Positions 41,921-51,689 of a stretch of DNA of 64,000 bases are shown here, piece after piece. How positions within the stretch are numbered: the first letter of the stretch is position 1; the number at the start of each line of letters is the position of its first letter. A model generated the notes under the pieces. It had not been told where the DNA came from. It saw only the letters and a list, made by a program, of their open reading frames with translations, and did not search any database. This DNA comes from Cylindrotheca closterium (taxonomy: Eukaryota; Bacillariophyta; Bacillariophyceae; Bacillariales; Bacillariaceae). Both the position numbers and the translations under genes were made by a program. The DNA is taken from NCBI GenBank assembly GCA_933822405.4, contig CAKOGP040002313.1:257118-321117 (forward strand), in the 5' to 3' direction.

Positions 41921-43162
41921 ATGAAGTTCACAACAATTTTTGCTCTGCTAAGTGCTTCAATGGTTTCGGCCAAGATCTCTCGTCAACCAAAGTCTCCCAA
42001 CAATCCAAAAGGAAAATATGTATCAGAACTATTGCAGGGTGCCAAGCCAACCAAGAATTCCCAGCTTGAGCGAAGGCTGGATCAAAACTATGAGGTCGAT
42101 ATTTCTCAGTATTCTGTCAAATTCCAAAAGTGTCAATTTGTCAAGTCTTACGATGATGATCTAGCTGCTGATGAAGACATGCCAACAGTTCTTGCCACAA
42201 AGAGATTTATCGTCTTCCGACTATGCCCTGACAACAACTGCGAAAGTTGCAGCAACGGCTACGGTGAATATCTTGTTGATCTAGAAACATACCTCGCCGC
42301 TACTGTTGATTACCAAAAGGGAATTCAACAAGCGATGTGCAATGCTTGCCAGAACAACTGTGTCTTTGATGATGATCAATACAACAATAATGGCGACGAC
42401 GATGGGGCCCAACGCAAGTTGGAAAATTACCCGTACTCACTCAACTGCAATACTTGCTACGAAGAATGTAGTAAAATTGAGAACATGGAAAAGAATGGAT
42501 ACAGAGACGCAACGGACTTCTTGGAATGTACAGTGATCCACGATCCTGAAGACGATGACAAGACCGCACTGTATGCTGGTCCAATGTGCGCAAGTTCTGG
42601 CTACAAGATTAAGATTGGAGTTTTCACTGATCAATACTGTAGCATTCTGGACGCGGACAAGGATGTTGACGACTACCTCATGAGCGATGATGGAACTCAA
42701 TCAAAGCTTTCTCATGCTCTATTGAAGACTGTGTACACCGATGGCTACTGTGTATCATGTGCAGCATACAACAACGGAAATGATGATGGTGGTCAAGCAA
42801 ACGATATGTGTGACGAGCTCTACCAAGAATCAGCCAAGTGCGAAAAGGCCCATGGCTTTGATAATGGATATGCCAACTACGACAGTGATTACCAAAATCA
42901 GCTGGCACAAGAAGAAATCGTGTGTGATTTCATTGATTCTATCAAGGCAGGAAGCTACGATGACTACGGTGAAATCGTTGTCACTGGTGCCAACCTCTCA
43001 AGCAGTGGAACAACTACAACCAGTGGTCAAAAGCTTGCCCTTTCATTTTTTGTCTTTGGCACCATTGGGCTTGCTTTCTACGCCGGAAAGCTGCACCGAG
43101 AGCTCACGAAAGGAATTGGACCGGGTCCTGGACTTGCAGAGCAAGGTGGAACTATGGCGTAA
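41921..43162 (+). CDS. Cys-rich type I membrane protein, member 2 of a divergent paralogue pair
   Basis: I start at the Met at 41921 (MKFTTIFALLSASMVSAK), which forms a clean signal peptide; the frame is open back to 41789. The 413-residue product follows the same order as the 39810 gene: YSVKFQKCQFVKSYDDDLAA, KRFIVFRLCPDNNCESC and SNGYGEYLVDLETYLAA. A Cys cluster (CNACQNNCVF) and the YAGPMCASSGYKIKIGVFTD module with GYCVSCAAYN follow, then a C-terminal helix (ALSFFVFGTIGLAFYAG). It differs in having a DDDGAQRKL segment and a Ser/Thr-rich juxtamembrane stalk (SSSGTTTTSGQ). The family is unknown to me. Paired Cys suggests a disulphide-bonded extracellular or lumenal domain. Confidence 0.82.
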   Translation: MKFTTIFALLSASMVSAKISRQPKSPNNPKGKYVSELLQGAKPTKNSQLERRLDQNYEVDISQYSVKFQKCQFVKSYDDDLAADEDMPTVLATKRFIVFRLCPDNNCESCSNGYGEYLVDLETYLAATVDYQKGIQQAMCNACQNNCVFDDDQYNNNGDDDGAQRKLENYPYSLNCNTCYEECSKIENMEKNGYRDATDFLECTVIHDPEDDDKTALYAGPMCASSGYKIKIGVFTDQYCSILDADKDVDDYLMSDDGTQSKLSHALLKTVYTDGYCVSCAAYNNGNDDGGQANDMCDELYQESAKCEKAHGFDNGYANYDSDYQNQLAQEEIVCDFIDSIKAGSYDDYGEIVVTGANLSSSGTTTTSGQKLALSFFVFGTIGLAFYAGKLHRELTKGIGPGPGLAEQGGTMA

Positions 43163-43947
43163 AGCCGTGGAAGTCCATTCCTATCAAATCAAATCAAATC
43201 AAATCAAATTGTATCTTTAGTATGCACGAAAGTGCAGCACGATGCCCAATGGTTGGGCAGTGTCGGAGCTCGCTAGCCACTAATATATTTCTAGTAGAAG
43301 CTCCACCATTTTCATGTAAACTCTTAGGCTTTTTGTGGAATATAGAGCAAACTGTATGGTTCCGATTGCTTTAAAAACATAGAATTGGAAGGAGAAGTTG
43401 GTTTAGGATGGATAAATGTTGCAAAGGCTAAATGATACTGATGTTGTCACTGCAAAGTAGAACTAAGATGCGATCATTCATTCGTCTCTATTTTAGTTTC
43501 TAAAAGTTGCTCTGCTTTTCCATGGAAGTCGAGAGAAAGCTGGACTTGATTGATTCCTATTTGTTCTAGTTACTAAAATACCACTCTATTACCTATCTAT
43601 TCTAACAGCGAGGACGTTGGATTTTTCAATTCTAATAGTCACAAGAACTTCATCTTTGCTTCTAGATTCTGAATCGATCCCTTTGTCCCAACTGCTGTTA
43701 TTGTTACCGGTATGCAAGCTACTTTGAACTTGCAAAACACAAGCTGGCCATGACCTCAACATCCCGAATCATCGATTGTTTCAGACTAATAAATTACTAT
43801 CGGGTCCCAAACCCACCCAATTGGAAAAAAATATTTCACCCCAAAGAGCTTTCTCAACAAATAACCCTGTCGAAGCATTGCAAACAGATACATACGCTTT
43901 TCCGAGAATTATTCATTCCTTTTTTTCATTTGTTAGTTTTAGTTTAT
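43163..43947. other. Convergent intergenic region, 785 bp
   Basis: This AT-rich stretch lies between the Cys-rich paralogue and eL6. Apart from the ATCAA microsatellite I find no gene or strong element. A short frame at 43750 has no features. Confidence 0.6.
43183..43210. repeat. (ATCAA)n pentanucleotide microsatellite
   Basis: About 5.6 perfect copies of ATCAA begin 20 bp after the stop codon of the second Cys-rich membrane gene. Confidence 0.92.
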
Positions 43948-44789
43948 TTAGAACTTCATTAGGTGTGGCTTATCACCGGATGATAGTGTGAATTGGGCTG
44001 CAAGGTATGCTTCCAACATGGGAACGGCTGAGACAGCCTTTGTGAGTGCGTCGTCGACCTTCTTTTGGTCTGCTTTGCGTTGATCAGAGACAACGGCTTG
44101 TTTTGGGGCATCTCCCATGAAAAATTCTTCTTCCCCATCCTTGGCAGCGTCCTTGGTTCTGGAGAAGTGTTCATCGGTGATGGATTTGACATCTACTTTC
44201 GAAACATCAACCTTTGTGGAGGTGGCAATAACATAAGCTTGGTTGACTCTGCGAAGAGGAACTCCATTGATCTTGAATGGTCCTGAAACCAAAAGAAGCC
44301 CGGATTCCAACGCCTTCAAACAGACCACGCGCTTTCCTCTGAATCGGCCAGCAAGCAGAATAAGAACGGTTCCAGGTGTGATGGATGCTCTCACTCGTGG
44401 TGGCTATAGTATCATAGTTACGATTAAAGAGAATGGTGGAGGTTAACATGAGAATCGTGTTTTAATCACCACACCAAATTTCTCCTGATATTTCATTCGT
44501 TGAACTTACGTTTTGCTTGACCTTGTGGACGGCCTTGGCAGGCTTGACGTCTTCAGCAGGGTAATAACGAGGAGTCTAAAGTTTACAAAAAAGAGAAAAA
44601 AGCAGGTGAGACCAACATTCCTTCAAATGATAAGACTTTCAACAGAAAAAAGGAAAGTACTGCAACTCATAGTCCGGCTCCTTTGCTGAAAACAACTGCA
44701 ATCTTTCTATCCAAATTTCCCATCGTCGTGGTTGTTGCATAGGTGATTCTGAGAACAGGTTTGATTGAAAAAGACTTACAGCAGTCATG
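43948..44789 (-). CDS. RPL6: 60S ribosomal protein eL6 (RPL6), three exons
   Basis: A 9-bp first exon (44781-44789, Met-Thr-Ala) is followed by exon 2 (44510-44575, TPRYYPAEDVKPAKAVHKVK) and exon 3 (43948-44403). The introns are 205 and 106 bp with GTAAGT donors, giving 176 residues. The eL6 core is unmistakable: GTVLILLAGRFRGKRVVCLK, SGLLLVSGPFKINGVPLRR and VIATSTKVDVSKVDVK. The C-terminus has QRKADQKKVDDALTKAV and PMLEAYLAAQFTLSSGDKPH. A tiny first exon carrying only the initiator region is common in ribosomal protein genes. The protein belongs to the cytosolic large subunit. Confidence 0.93.
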
Positions 44790-45317
44790 GTGGTTATGGT
44801 TTGCGGTATCAACGAAGTATTGACTTGGGAAGGGGGTTGGTCGAAGGATTCAAAAACTTCTTAGTAGGCCAGGAAAGAGGTAAACTGTGTCTGGTCGTCT
44901 ATCCTAATTTGGGAATGGACTGACTCAGTCCTTCATTGATCCTATTTCATTCGAATGGATCCAACCGAATTCAAAAGCGGCTGGCCGGCAATGTGCAATG
45001 ACTCTAACGAACTCAATTGATAGGCACGCTTGAAGCGTGGACGTCCGTTGCAAGAGGCAGCCTCGCCGACTCGAATGAATCGTCCACGTGGACATCCAGT
45101 ACACAGATGGTGTAAACGATGGAAGGTATCTGGCAAGCGCCTGCCTCATCCCAGGATGAACTATTTTAGACAACTTGCTGTTTGTTCTGGGAAGAGAGAC
45201 GTGTGTCGAAGTCGAATGAATGCAGGGATCAAGCTCGACATACCTACTGTTTATAGACTGGAGTACTGCACTTGTATACCGTAGATAGGTCTCCAACTAC
45301 TACAACGCTCCGCTTCC
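44790..45317. other. Divergent intergenic region, 528 bp
   Basis: This holds the promoters of eL6 (minus) and the FAM13-repeat protein (plus). I see no clear element; the overlapping short frames on both strands lack any domain. Confidence 0.5.
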
Positions 45318-48300
45318 TTGCGAAGCCAAAGTATGGTAGTATCGAGGTCTTCTGGAGTTGTTAGCATTGAATCTTCGACGACATCTTCTACACTCTCTTC
45401 TCGAGCTACAATGCTTTCGAAAGCTAATCTTAGAAGGCGACGATCGAAGGGAACCATTGCTGGTTTTGCTTCTTCGAACAACAGTCAAGTAGGAGATGAC
45501 GTAACAAAAGGAACCTCAGCAGAAGGAGCTTCAGCGTCCAATGTTAGCAATTCGCAAGGAAATCCGCAAACACCAGAAAGCAGTTCATTGACGAACAAAC
45601 CGTGCCACTCGGCCAAATTGGCTCTAATGTGTTGTCAGAATGCAATTCGCATGGGGGTTAGAACGCAGCTGGGCTTGTGTCCACCGGGAAGGGCACGACG
45701 CAGTTTAAAAGTGGCCCTGAGACAGAAATCTAAAACTATGCGCACCAACTACGATCGAAGAACATCTCAAACGTCAGCCGATACCGGAGGTTATTTTGGA
45801 GTAGATCGAATGGTGGGAGCAGCTTCTTTGGAGAGTTATCCAGCAAAAGAAGAGGAATTCCTCATGTCAACTAATACTTTTGATATGGAAAGTGATGAGG
45901 AGGCTAGCAGCGGAGATGATGACGATCTTTTGGAGGTGGATGAGTTGATGAAGGAAGACTCGCCAGTTTTGGACGACGAAAAGAAATATGATCGATTGTC
46001 GGAACCACTCTTTACCTCTAACGGTGCAGAAGGTGCTGCTGGAGCGGGTACCATGTCAGGAGCAAGAGGAGATGGCGGCAAACTTCCGTTCAATAGACGG
46101 AAATTGAGATATTTTGATAGCATTTCTGCTGTAGATACAACGCTCGCCAGATCGTACCTACAAGTGGAGACACGAAAGAGCAAACAGAATCACGCCTTTA
46201 TGATCACAAAACAACTGCGGCGAGTACAACGAGAGCAAAAGCGAAAGTTGATTGAATCACGAGGCGGGACTGTGAGTGAGGCATTGAAGAGGGACGAAAC
46301 GGATACCCGTGATGCAATCCATGCTGGAGTCTCTAGGTTTGAGCATCCAATGACACCCTCCACAGCAGCTGCGCTTGTGGTGGAAAGTTTATCGTTTAAT
46401 CCTTTGGAATCAATTGAAGGAATGGCCAAATGTTACGAAGGAATTGTTGCCGCAGGTGTGGCATTGCTGGATTCCAATCGAAGCGATCCTACGTCACCAG
46501 TCTCCCATCTCAATAGTGATCGACCAATGGCCAATCGAACCGAAATCAAAGCCGCGTTGACGCCGTTGCTGATTACTTCCTTGGAACAAACGTCAGGGGA
46601 AGTTATTCTGGGTCTTGCTAGAATCAGGCGGATGTGTGGAACAGCTCGCTACCAAAGACGGTTTGTTCAACGTGTAGTGCCATCTTTGATTCGTCCTCCG
46701 AACGGAGCCATTTGGTGTTTGAAGCATCAAAATGATATGGAGCCCATTCTTGCAGCTGCAGAATTGATTTTTGACTGTGCCATGGAGATTTTCTCCAAGG
46801 GATGGTACGAAAGAGGTCAACTCCTCTTGGCAGATACTAAAAGAGCTCAGACTCTCAATACTGCAGCAATGCAGCTACGGAACTTGAATGCAGGATCGGA
46901 TGACCACTTGACCTTGGGGGGCTCACTGACGAGCCATGCCGGGTGGAGAACCACCAAATTCAAGGATTCATCCAAGGGTTCTAGTGATCAATTAGCGGAA
47001 TGGGAGGTTATTGCTGTGGATCGACAAATTAAGATTTCAATATCCAACCTGATTTCGATGGATTGGCCAAAGGTTGTCCCACATACCAAAGACTCTGATG
47101 CTGCGAGAGCACTATATCGACCGAGATCGAACTCAATGCGGGCTCATGCGAGAACTGCAAATGTTGAGGCCAGCCCCAAAGCAATGGTAGTACCTCCTCC
47201 ACAAAGTCCTGCTCGGGGACTTTCTACTAAGACCCCAAAGTCACCACACGGTCCTCCTGCATTTCCTACTGCTTTCCCACCTGATTCATTTGGCGATCAT
47301 GCCTTTCCAACAAGTTTCCCTCCTGCTTCCAGCGGGAGCTCCTCTGACAGTCACATTCAACCTCCTCCTCCCCCACCGCCAGCGCCTCCCAAGGCCCTCT
47401 CACCGACAAGAGAAAGCGATGCCGGAAGCGTTGGTGATTTTTTTGCACCGTCAAATGTGTTCCCACCAAGATCACCGAAGAGAGACAATTTCCCGCCTGA
47501 TCCAATGACTACAGGTAGCATTGGTTCTCCTGAAGTTTCACGAAGAAAGCACTCACCAAATGTCACTCCAGTGAGGGAGCAATCATCCAATCAATCGCAT
47601 GGAAGCCCACTCCACTCCCAATTCGAACGGACCCATCTGTCACCGGCGTCTTCTCCAACTACTAACTTTGAAGGATCTCATGCACCTCAACGGCCATTTT
47701 CATCAGCATCTTCGATTGGCTCAGCTACATCAGGCGGACTTACCAACCAATCCACGCACTATCGAATGGTCATGTCGACTGCAGCGGAACGAAAACGAAC
47801 CGTTGCGGCATGCCGTGCATTACGATCACAAATCTTGCGTTTTGAAGATGCCTTTATTCAGATGCACGGTCGGGCTCCAAGAGGGGCTGCAGAAAGGGCA
47901 CCGCTGGCAACGACATATGCCCAGTACAAAGAATGGAAGAGAGCCATTCGAGCTGATGCTGCGTGCCGCATTCAAGCGCTCGTGCGGGGCGCATTGACAA
48001 GAGGTAAATTGTCACAGAGCAGTGACGCTCAAATGCAACAAGTTATCAGCAGAAGGGCAGGGAGATCAGATTCCTTCGGGTTTGGCAAGACTACATTAGA
48101 GCAATTGCAGATTCCAGCGGATATTGGAGAAAGTGACATGCCAATTACGCAACCAGACCCATTCACAGACCTGGCTGCGAAGAGTCAACCACTACCACCA
48201 CAATGGGGATCCAACCAGAGCATTCGCCGTCCACGTACATCGAACGATAGTTTTGCTTCACCAGTCCCAAAGGCTGCTACCTCTTCTCCTTCTTCACCCA

Positions 48301-48875
48301 ACGATATCAATAGGATGTCGCTACCAGATTTGCAAGCAAGAAAACGAGATCTGAAACAACAACTGAAGCAATATGACATGAACTTTGCAAGGAGACACAA
48401 GCGTATGCCGGTGAAGGCTGAAAAGGAGCCCATTCGTCACTTGTATGAACAGTACAATGCTCTCAAGAGCCAAATCACTACAATGGAACAAGAAGGACGT
48501 CAATCCAGTGTTCCGTCTCCTGTTGCAGCTACACCCACAACCGTCCTTCCACAACGGACGATCTCACCAGTCAGTGGTCTTGATAATGGAGGCGACGAAT
48601 CGCCAATAGGAAGCAGAGGGAAGATGAAGCCTGCTAGGTCTCCTCCTGCAGCTGCCAATTCGACAGCAGGTCCACTATCCCAAGATCTAGCTGCTCTCAA
48701 GACAGAGAAAGGAAGACTTCATCAAATGCTTAGATCCTACGAGAAGGATTTCTATAAAGAGCACAAGAGGCAAGTCTCCAGTTTTGCCGACATTCGACCC
48801 GTTGCGAATCAATACAGAAGATACAAAGAGATTAAGAAAGCCATTGCTGCATTGCAACAAAGTGGTGACCGATAA
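45318..48875 (+). CDS. Large low-complexity protein with IQ motif and three FAM13-like repeats
   Basis: A single exon encodes 1185 residues; a later Met (MLSKANLRRRRSK, residue 32) is an alternative start. Residues about 90-560 include an ordered, mostly helical part (STAAALVVESLSFNPLESIE, SGEVILGLARIRRM, WEVIAVDRQIKISISNLIS). About 220 residues of Pro/Ser-rich sequence follow, with SDSHIQPPPPPPPAPPK. Three copies of a 45-residue helical motif then occur at about 47814-47949, 48339-48477 and 48705-48848. Each fits L..x.L..[FY]......H.R..........Y..Y..[IL]K, the motif at the FAM13A/B C-terminus. An IQ motif (CRIQALVRGALTRGK, 47959-48009) lies after the first copy. Calmodulin binding and cytoskeletal or small-GTPase scaffolding are inferences. 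Confidence 0.75.
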   Translation: MRSQSMVVSRSSGVVSIESSTTSSTLSSRATMLSKANLRRRRSKGTIAGFASSNNSQVGDDVTKGTSAEGASASNVSNSQGNPQTPESSSLTNKPCHSAKLALMCCQNAIRMGVRTQLGLCPPGRARRSLKVALRQKSKTMRTNYDRRTSQTSADTGGYFGVDRMVGAASLESYPAKEEEFLMSTNTFDMESDEEASSGDDDDLLEVDELMKEDSPVLDDEKKYDRLSEPLFTSNGAEGAAGAGTMSGARGDGGKLPFNRRKLRYFDSISAVDTTLARSYLQVETRKSKQNHAFMITKQLRRVQREQKRKLIESRGGTVSEALKRDETDTRDAIHAGVSRFEHPMTPSTAAALVVESLSFNPLESIEGMAKCYEGIVAAGVALLDSNRSDPTSPVSHLNSDRPMANRTEIKAALTPLLITSLEQTSGEVILGLARIRRMCGTARYQRRFVQRVVPSLIRPPNGAIWCLKHQNDMEPILAAAELIFDCAMEIFSKGWYERGQLLLADTKRAQTLNTAAMQLRNLNAGSDDHLTLGGSLTSHAGWRTTKFKDSSKGSSDQLAEWEVIAVDRQIKISISNLISMDWPKVVPHTKDSDAARALYRPRSNSMRAHARTANVEASPKAMVVPPPQSPARGLSTKTPKSPHGPPAFPTAFPPDSFGDHAFPTSFPPASSGSSSDSHIQPPPPPPPAPPKALSPTRESDAGSVGDFFAPSNVFPPRSPKRDNFPPDPMTTGSIGSPEVSRRKHSPNVTPVREQSSNQSHGSPLHSQFERTHLSPASSPTTNFEGSHAPQRPFSSASSIGSATSGGLTNQSTHYRMVMSTAAERKRTVAACRALRSQILRFEDAFIQMHGRAPRGAAERAPLATTYAQYKEWKRAIRADAACRIQALVRGALTRGKLSQSSDAQMQQVISRRAGRSDSFGFGKTTLEQLQIPADIGESDMPITQPDPFTDLAAKSQPLPPQWGSNQSIRRPRTSNDSFASPVPKAATSSPSSPNDINRMSLPDLQARKRDLKQQLKQYDMNFARRHKRMPVKAEKEPIRHLYEQYNALKSQITTMEQEGRQSSVPSPVAATPTTVLPQRTISPVSGLDNGGDESPIGSRGKMKPARSPPAAANSTAGPLSQDLAALKTEKGRLHQMLRSYEKDFYKEHKRQVSSFADIRPVANQYRRYKEIKKAIAALQQSGDR

Positions 48876-49065
48876 AGTTCATAATCTTTGTTACTTCTTT
48901 TATTTAGAGAACTTGAGTATTAAAATAATCATAGAATTGTAGCTGTCTATGTCTTGAATATTGGCTGCTCCATCATGTAGTAGATTGCGGGAGTTAGAGG
49001 CAATGCTTACATTACTAGCTAGCAGGCATAGTACCACCAGTTGAATATTCAAACCCTGTCATTTC

Positions 49066-49091
49066 CACGTCAGTTGGAATTTTCTGACGTG
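49066..49091. promoter_or_regulatory. Inverted TGACGTG pair upstream of the one-helix LHC-like gene
   Basis: CACGTCAG (49066-49073) and CTGACGTG (49084-49091) form a perfect 8-bp inverted repeat with a 10-nt spacer, about 88 bp before the start codon. TGACGT is the core bound by bZIP factors, including the LOV-bZIP aureochromes of stramenopiles. Light control is an inference from position and gene type. Confidence 0.5.
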
Positions 49092-49178
49092 TCAAATTTT
49101 CGACTTCCTTTCCTCCCGAAGTTCTGAATCACAAAACCACATCACGTAATCATATTCTCACACATCACCATCAGAACA

Positions 49179-49532
49179 ATGCAAGTTCGATCGCTACTGC
49201 TTCAACTTCTTCTATCACTGACTATGTCTCAAGTCACATCGGGGTTCTCGATAAGTAATATCCCTGCTGGATCCAAGGTCGCACAAGCTAAAACTACCAC
49301 TGCAATGCGATCGGCTTCATTGGATGAAAACGACGTTCGACCAAAGTGGATTGATCTTCCAAGCCCTCCAAAAGCGCGAAACGTCATTGAAGAATCCGCT
49401 GGGATAGAAATTGCAATTGGCCGCGTTGCCATGGTCGGTTTCGTTGGGTTATTTGCCAAGGAAGTCATTTCAGGGGAGAGTTTCGGCCAACAAATTGTTG
49501 ACGCTGTCATGGTCGCAAGCGGCAACCATTGA
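49179..49532 (+). CDS. One-helix high-light-induced-like (HLIP/OHP) protein, plastid-targeted
   Basis: The 117-residue product starts with a signal peptide (MQVRSLLLQLLLSLTM) ending VTSGFSIS, a weaker ASAF-type site. Near residue 76, GIEIAIGRVAMVGFVGLFAK is the chlorophyll-binding E-x-x-x-G-R-x-A-M helix of the LHC superfamily, followed by EVISGESFGQQIVDA. With a single such helix it fits HLIP/one-helix proteins, which bind pigment and protect photosystem assembly under strong light. Diatoms also have LHCX and fucoxanthin proteins with three helices; the length rules those out. A TGACGTG inverted repeat lies just upstream. Confidence 0.85.
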   Translation: MQVRSLLLQLLLSLTMSQVTSGFSISNIPAGSKVAQAKTTTAMRSASLDENDVRPKWIDLPSPPKARNVIEESAGIEIAIGRVAMVGFVGLFAKEVISGESFGQQIVDAVMVASGNH

Positions 49533-49793
49533 TTTTGAGTTCTGTACACTATTTACTAGTAGTCCTACAACTCTAGTACAAGTAAGATTAATTAAATTTT
49601 GTTTTCACTAATTCTTGTCTATATATTAGAAGTGGCTTCTTTTTATCTGACATTACTAGGTGATGCACGGATACGATATCGTGTTAAATTAGTATAAAAA
49701 AGGATTTGTTCTAGTATGCTCTTATGAAGCCTGGTTCATTCAGAGCACTACAGTATGTTCAGAATGTATCAATATAGCTACACAAGTAACACG
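49533..49793. other. Convergent intergenic region, 261 bp
   Basis: An AT-rich stretch lies between the stops of the one-helix protein and threonine synthase. Nothing further is seen. Confidence 0.5.
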
Positions 49794-51303
49794 TTATGCC
49801 TGTGATGCAATTCTCTCTGCGATGCGCTTTTCCATAAATTCTTGGACTTGTTTCAAGTCATTTGGGCAATCAGAAACCCGAGTAGGAAGCTCTGAAAGTA
49901 CGGCAAGTTGCTTTGGAGCGTCAGGAAGAGGGTCGATCGCTTGCTTAACAGCGGCGGGGAACTTTCCGTCATGAGCAGTCGCCAAGCAGACCATCGTGCT
50001 ATTCACCTCTCCTAGCTGACGGATAGCGCTGACACCGACAGCGGTGTGCGGGCACATAACGTAGTTATGCTTATCATTGTATTCCTTGATGACATCCAAT
50101 GTCATCTTAGTATCTGCCCGTGCCGAGGTAAAGTCTGATTGAGCCTTTTGAAGCAGGTCTCCCGAAATATCAAGCTTCTTGGTTGTCTCAAAAGTCTTCA
50201 TCCAACTAGCAAGCTTTTCTGAGTCGTTTCCAGCAAGGAAGAACAAGTAACGCTCAAAGTTACTGGACACGCAGATGTCCATACTTGGAGAGATACTCTT
50301 AGCGATAGGCTCTCGGTGATATTCTCCCTTTGTGAAGAAACGGTGCAGAATATCATTCTCATTTGTTGCTACGACGAGCTTACCAACGTTCAGACCCATT
50401 TTCTTGGCGTAGAATCCAGCAAGGATGTCTCCGAAGTTTCCTGTTGGGACGGAATAACTGACGGGCTTGTCCTTGAGTTCAGCCTTATCAGTGACGCGAA
50501 GATAACTCCAGAAGTAGTAGGTTGTCTGAGCAAGGACACGGCACCAGTTGATTGAATTGACAGCACCAAGTTTTACCCTGTCTCTGAACTCTGGTGTGTT
50601 GAAGCTAGCCTTCACTAGATCTTGGCAATCATCAAAAGTTCCTTCCACTGCGACACAGTGAATGTTAGAGTCTTCAACGGTGGTCATTTGCCGTTCTTGA
50701 ATTGGCGAAACTCTGCCTCTGGGAAAAAGAATGATACAGTCGATTCCCTTCTTTCCACGCAAACCATAGATGGCCGCAGAACCGGTATCCCCAGAGGTGG
50801 CTCCAAGAACTGCTAGACGGCCTCCATTGGAACCAGTTTCCAAGAAGTACTCAAAGAAGTTGCCAAGCATTTGTAGTGCAACATCCTTGAATGCGAATGT
50901 AGGGCCATGGAAGAGTTCCTAAATATGCGAAATCATTAATGTGAGAAATGCCGACGGATTCACGAATGCGTGTCAAGTTCCGTGAACGCACCAAAACAGC
51001 ATGTCCAGCAACATCAATAACAGGAGTGACATCTTCATGGCGGAAGGCAGCACAAGACCGCTTCACAATGTCCTCCAACTTGTCAGCTGGCACTTGATCT
51101 TCCTTGACAAACTTAGAAAGGACCTTGACGGCGAGGTCAGCATATGACAATCCTCTCCAACTCTCAACTTCTTCCGTAGTGACAGTTGGGATCGAATCTG
51201 GAACGAACAATCCACGGTCGTGTGCCAAACCAGTCATAACGACGGTTCGGAAATCGAGATTCTTCTGACCACCTCTTGTCGACGAGTATGTAACGGAAGC
51301 CAT
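49794..51303 (-). CDS. THRC: Threonine synthase, two exons
   Basis: Exon 1 (50992-51303) starts MASVTYSSTRGGQKNLDFRT. A 73-bp intron (GTGCGT...ATTTAG) then joins phase-0 exon 2 (49794-50918), giving 478 residues. The splice produces GHAV|LELFHGPTFAFKDVALQ, the conserved segment with the pyridoxal-phosphate Lys. Phosphate-binding AVLGATSGDTGSAAIYGLRG and FPRGRVSPIQERQMTT follow. The length and the GRVSPIQ type match the fungal/bacterial class. The enzyme converts O-phosphohomoserine to threonine. No presequence is obvious, which suggests a cytosolic form, although an upstream exon cannot be excluded. Several GGTACC palindromes lie 200-280 bp upstream. Confidence 0.93.
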
Positions 51304-51689
51304 GGTTGCAACTTATTGATATGCAAGGAAACTCAACAAGGAGAATAGTGATGCAAGAGGTTTCGTGAATTGCATCGATCGTGTCCACTGGTCACCAGAC
51401 GTCATATTGTCAAAAAAACTAAAAACGTACTTGTCTGTACGTGTACGCAGCACGATTACAACAGTACCAGTACGAGCCACAGTACAAGAGTCACGACTGC
51501 TCTATACAGTATATCATTAGGCACTACCGGTACCTACCAGTACCAGGTACCAGGTAGTTGTAGCCAGGTACCGGTACCTGGTACTGCACTCTTCATAGAG
51601 CAAGCACTGGTTTTTAGTACCACGCTCATAACACGACTGCGAATGTCATTTATAAGTTGTTGGTATTACTCTCAGAAATTATCAGTAGA
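51304..51689. other. Intergenic, 386 bp, GGTACC-rich
   Basis: This is the upstream region of threonine synthase and the 3' flank of kinase paralogue B. It is unusually rich in GTACC/GGTAC, including the cluster listed separately. Confidence 0.6.
51529..51581. promoter_or_regulatory. Cluster of four GGTACC sites with an 18-bp perfect palindrome
   Basis: GGTACC occurs at 51529, 51546, 51567 and 51573. The last two form CCAGGTACCGGTACCTGG (51564-51581), a perfect palindrome. It lies about 230-280 bp upstream of the threonine synthase start. The role is unknown. Confidence 0.5.
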
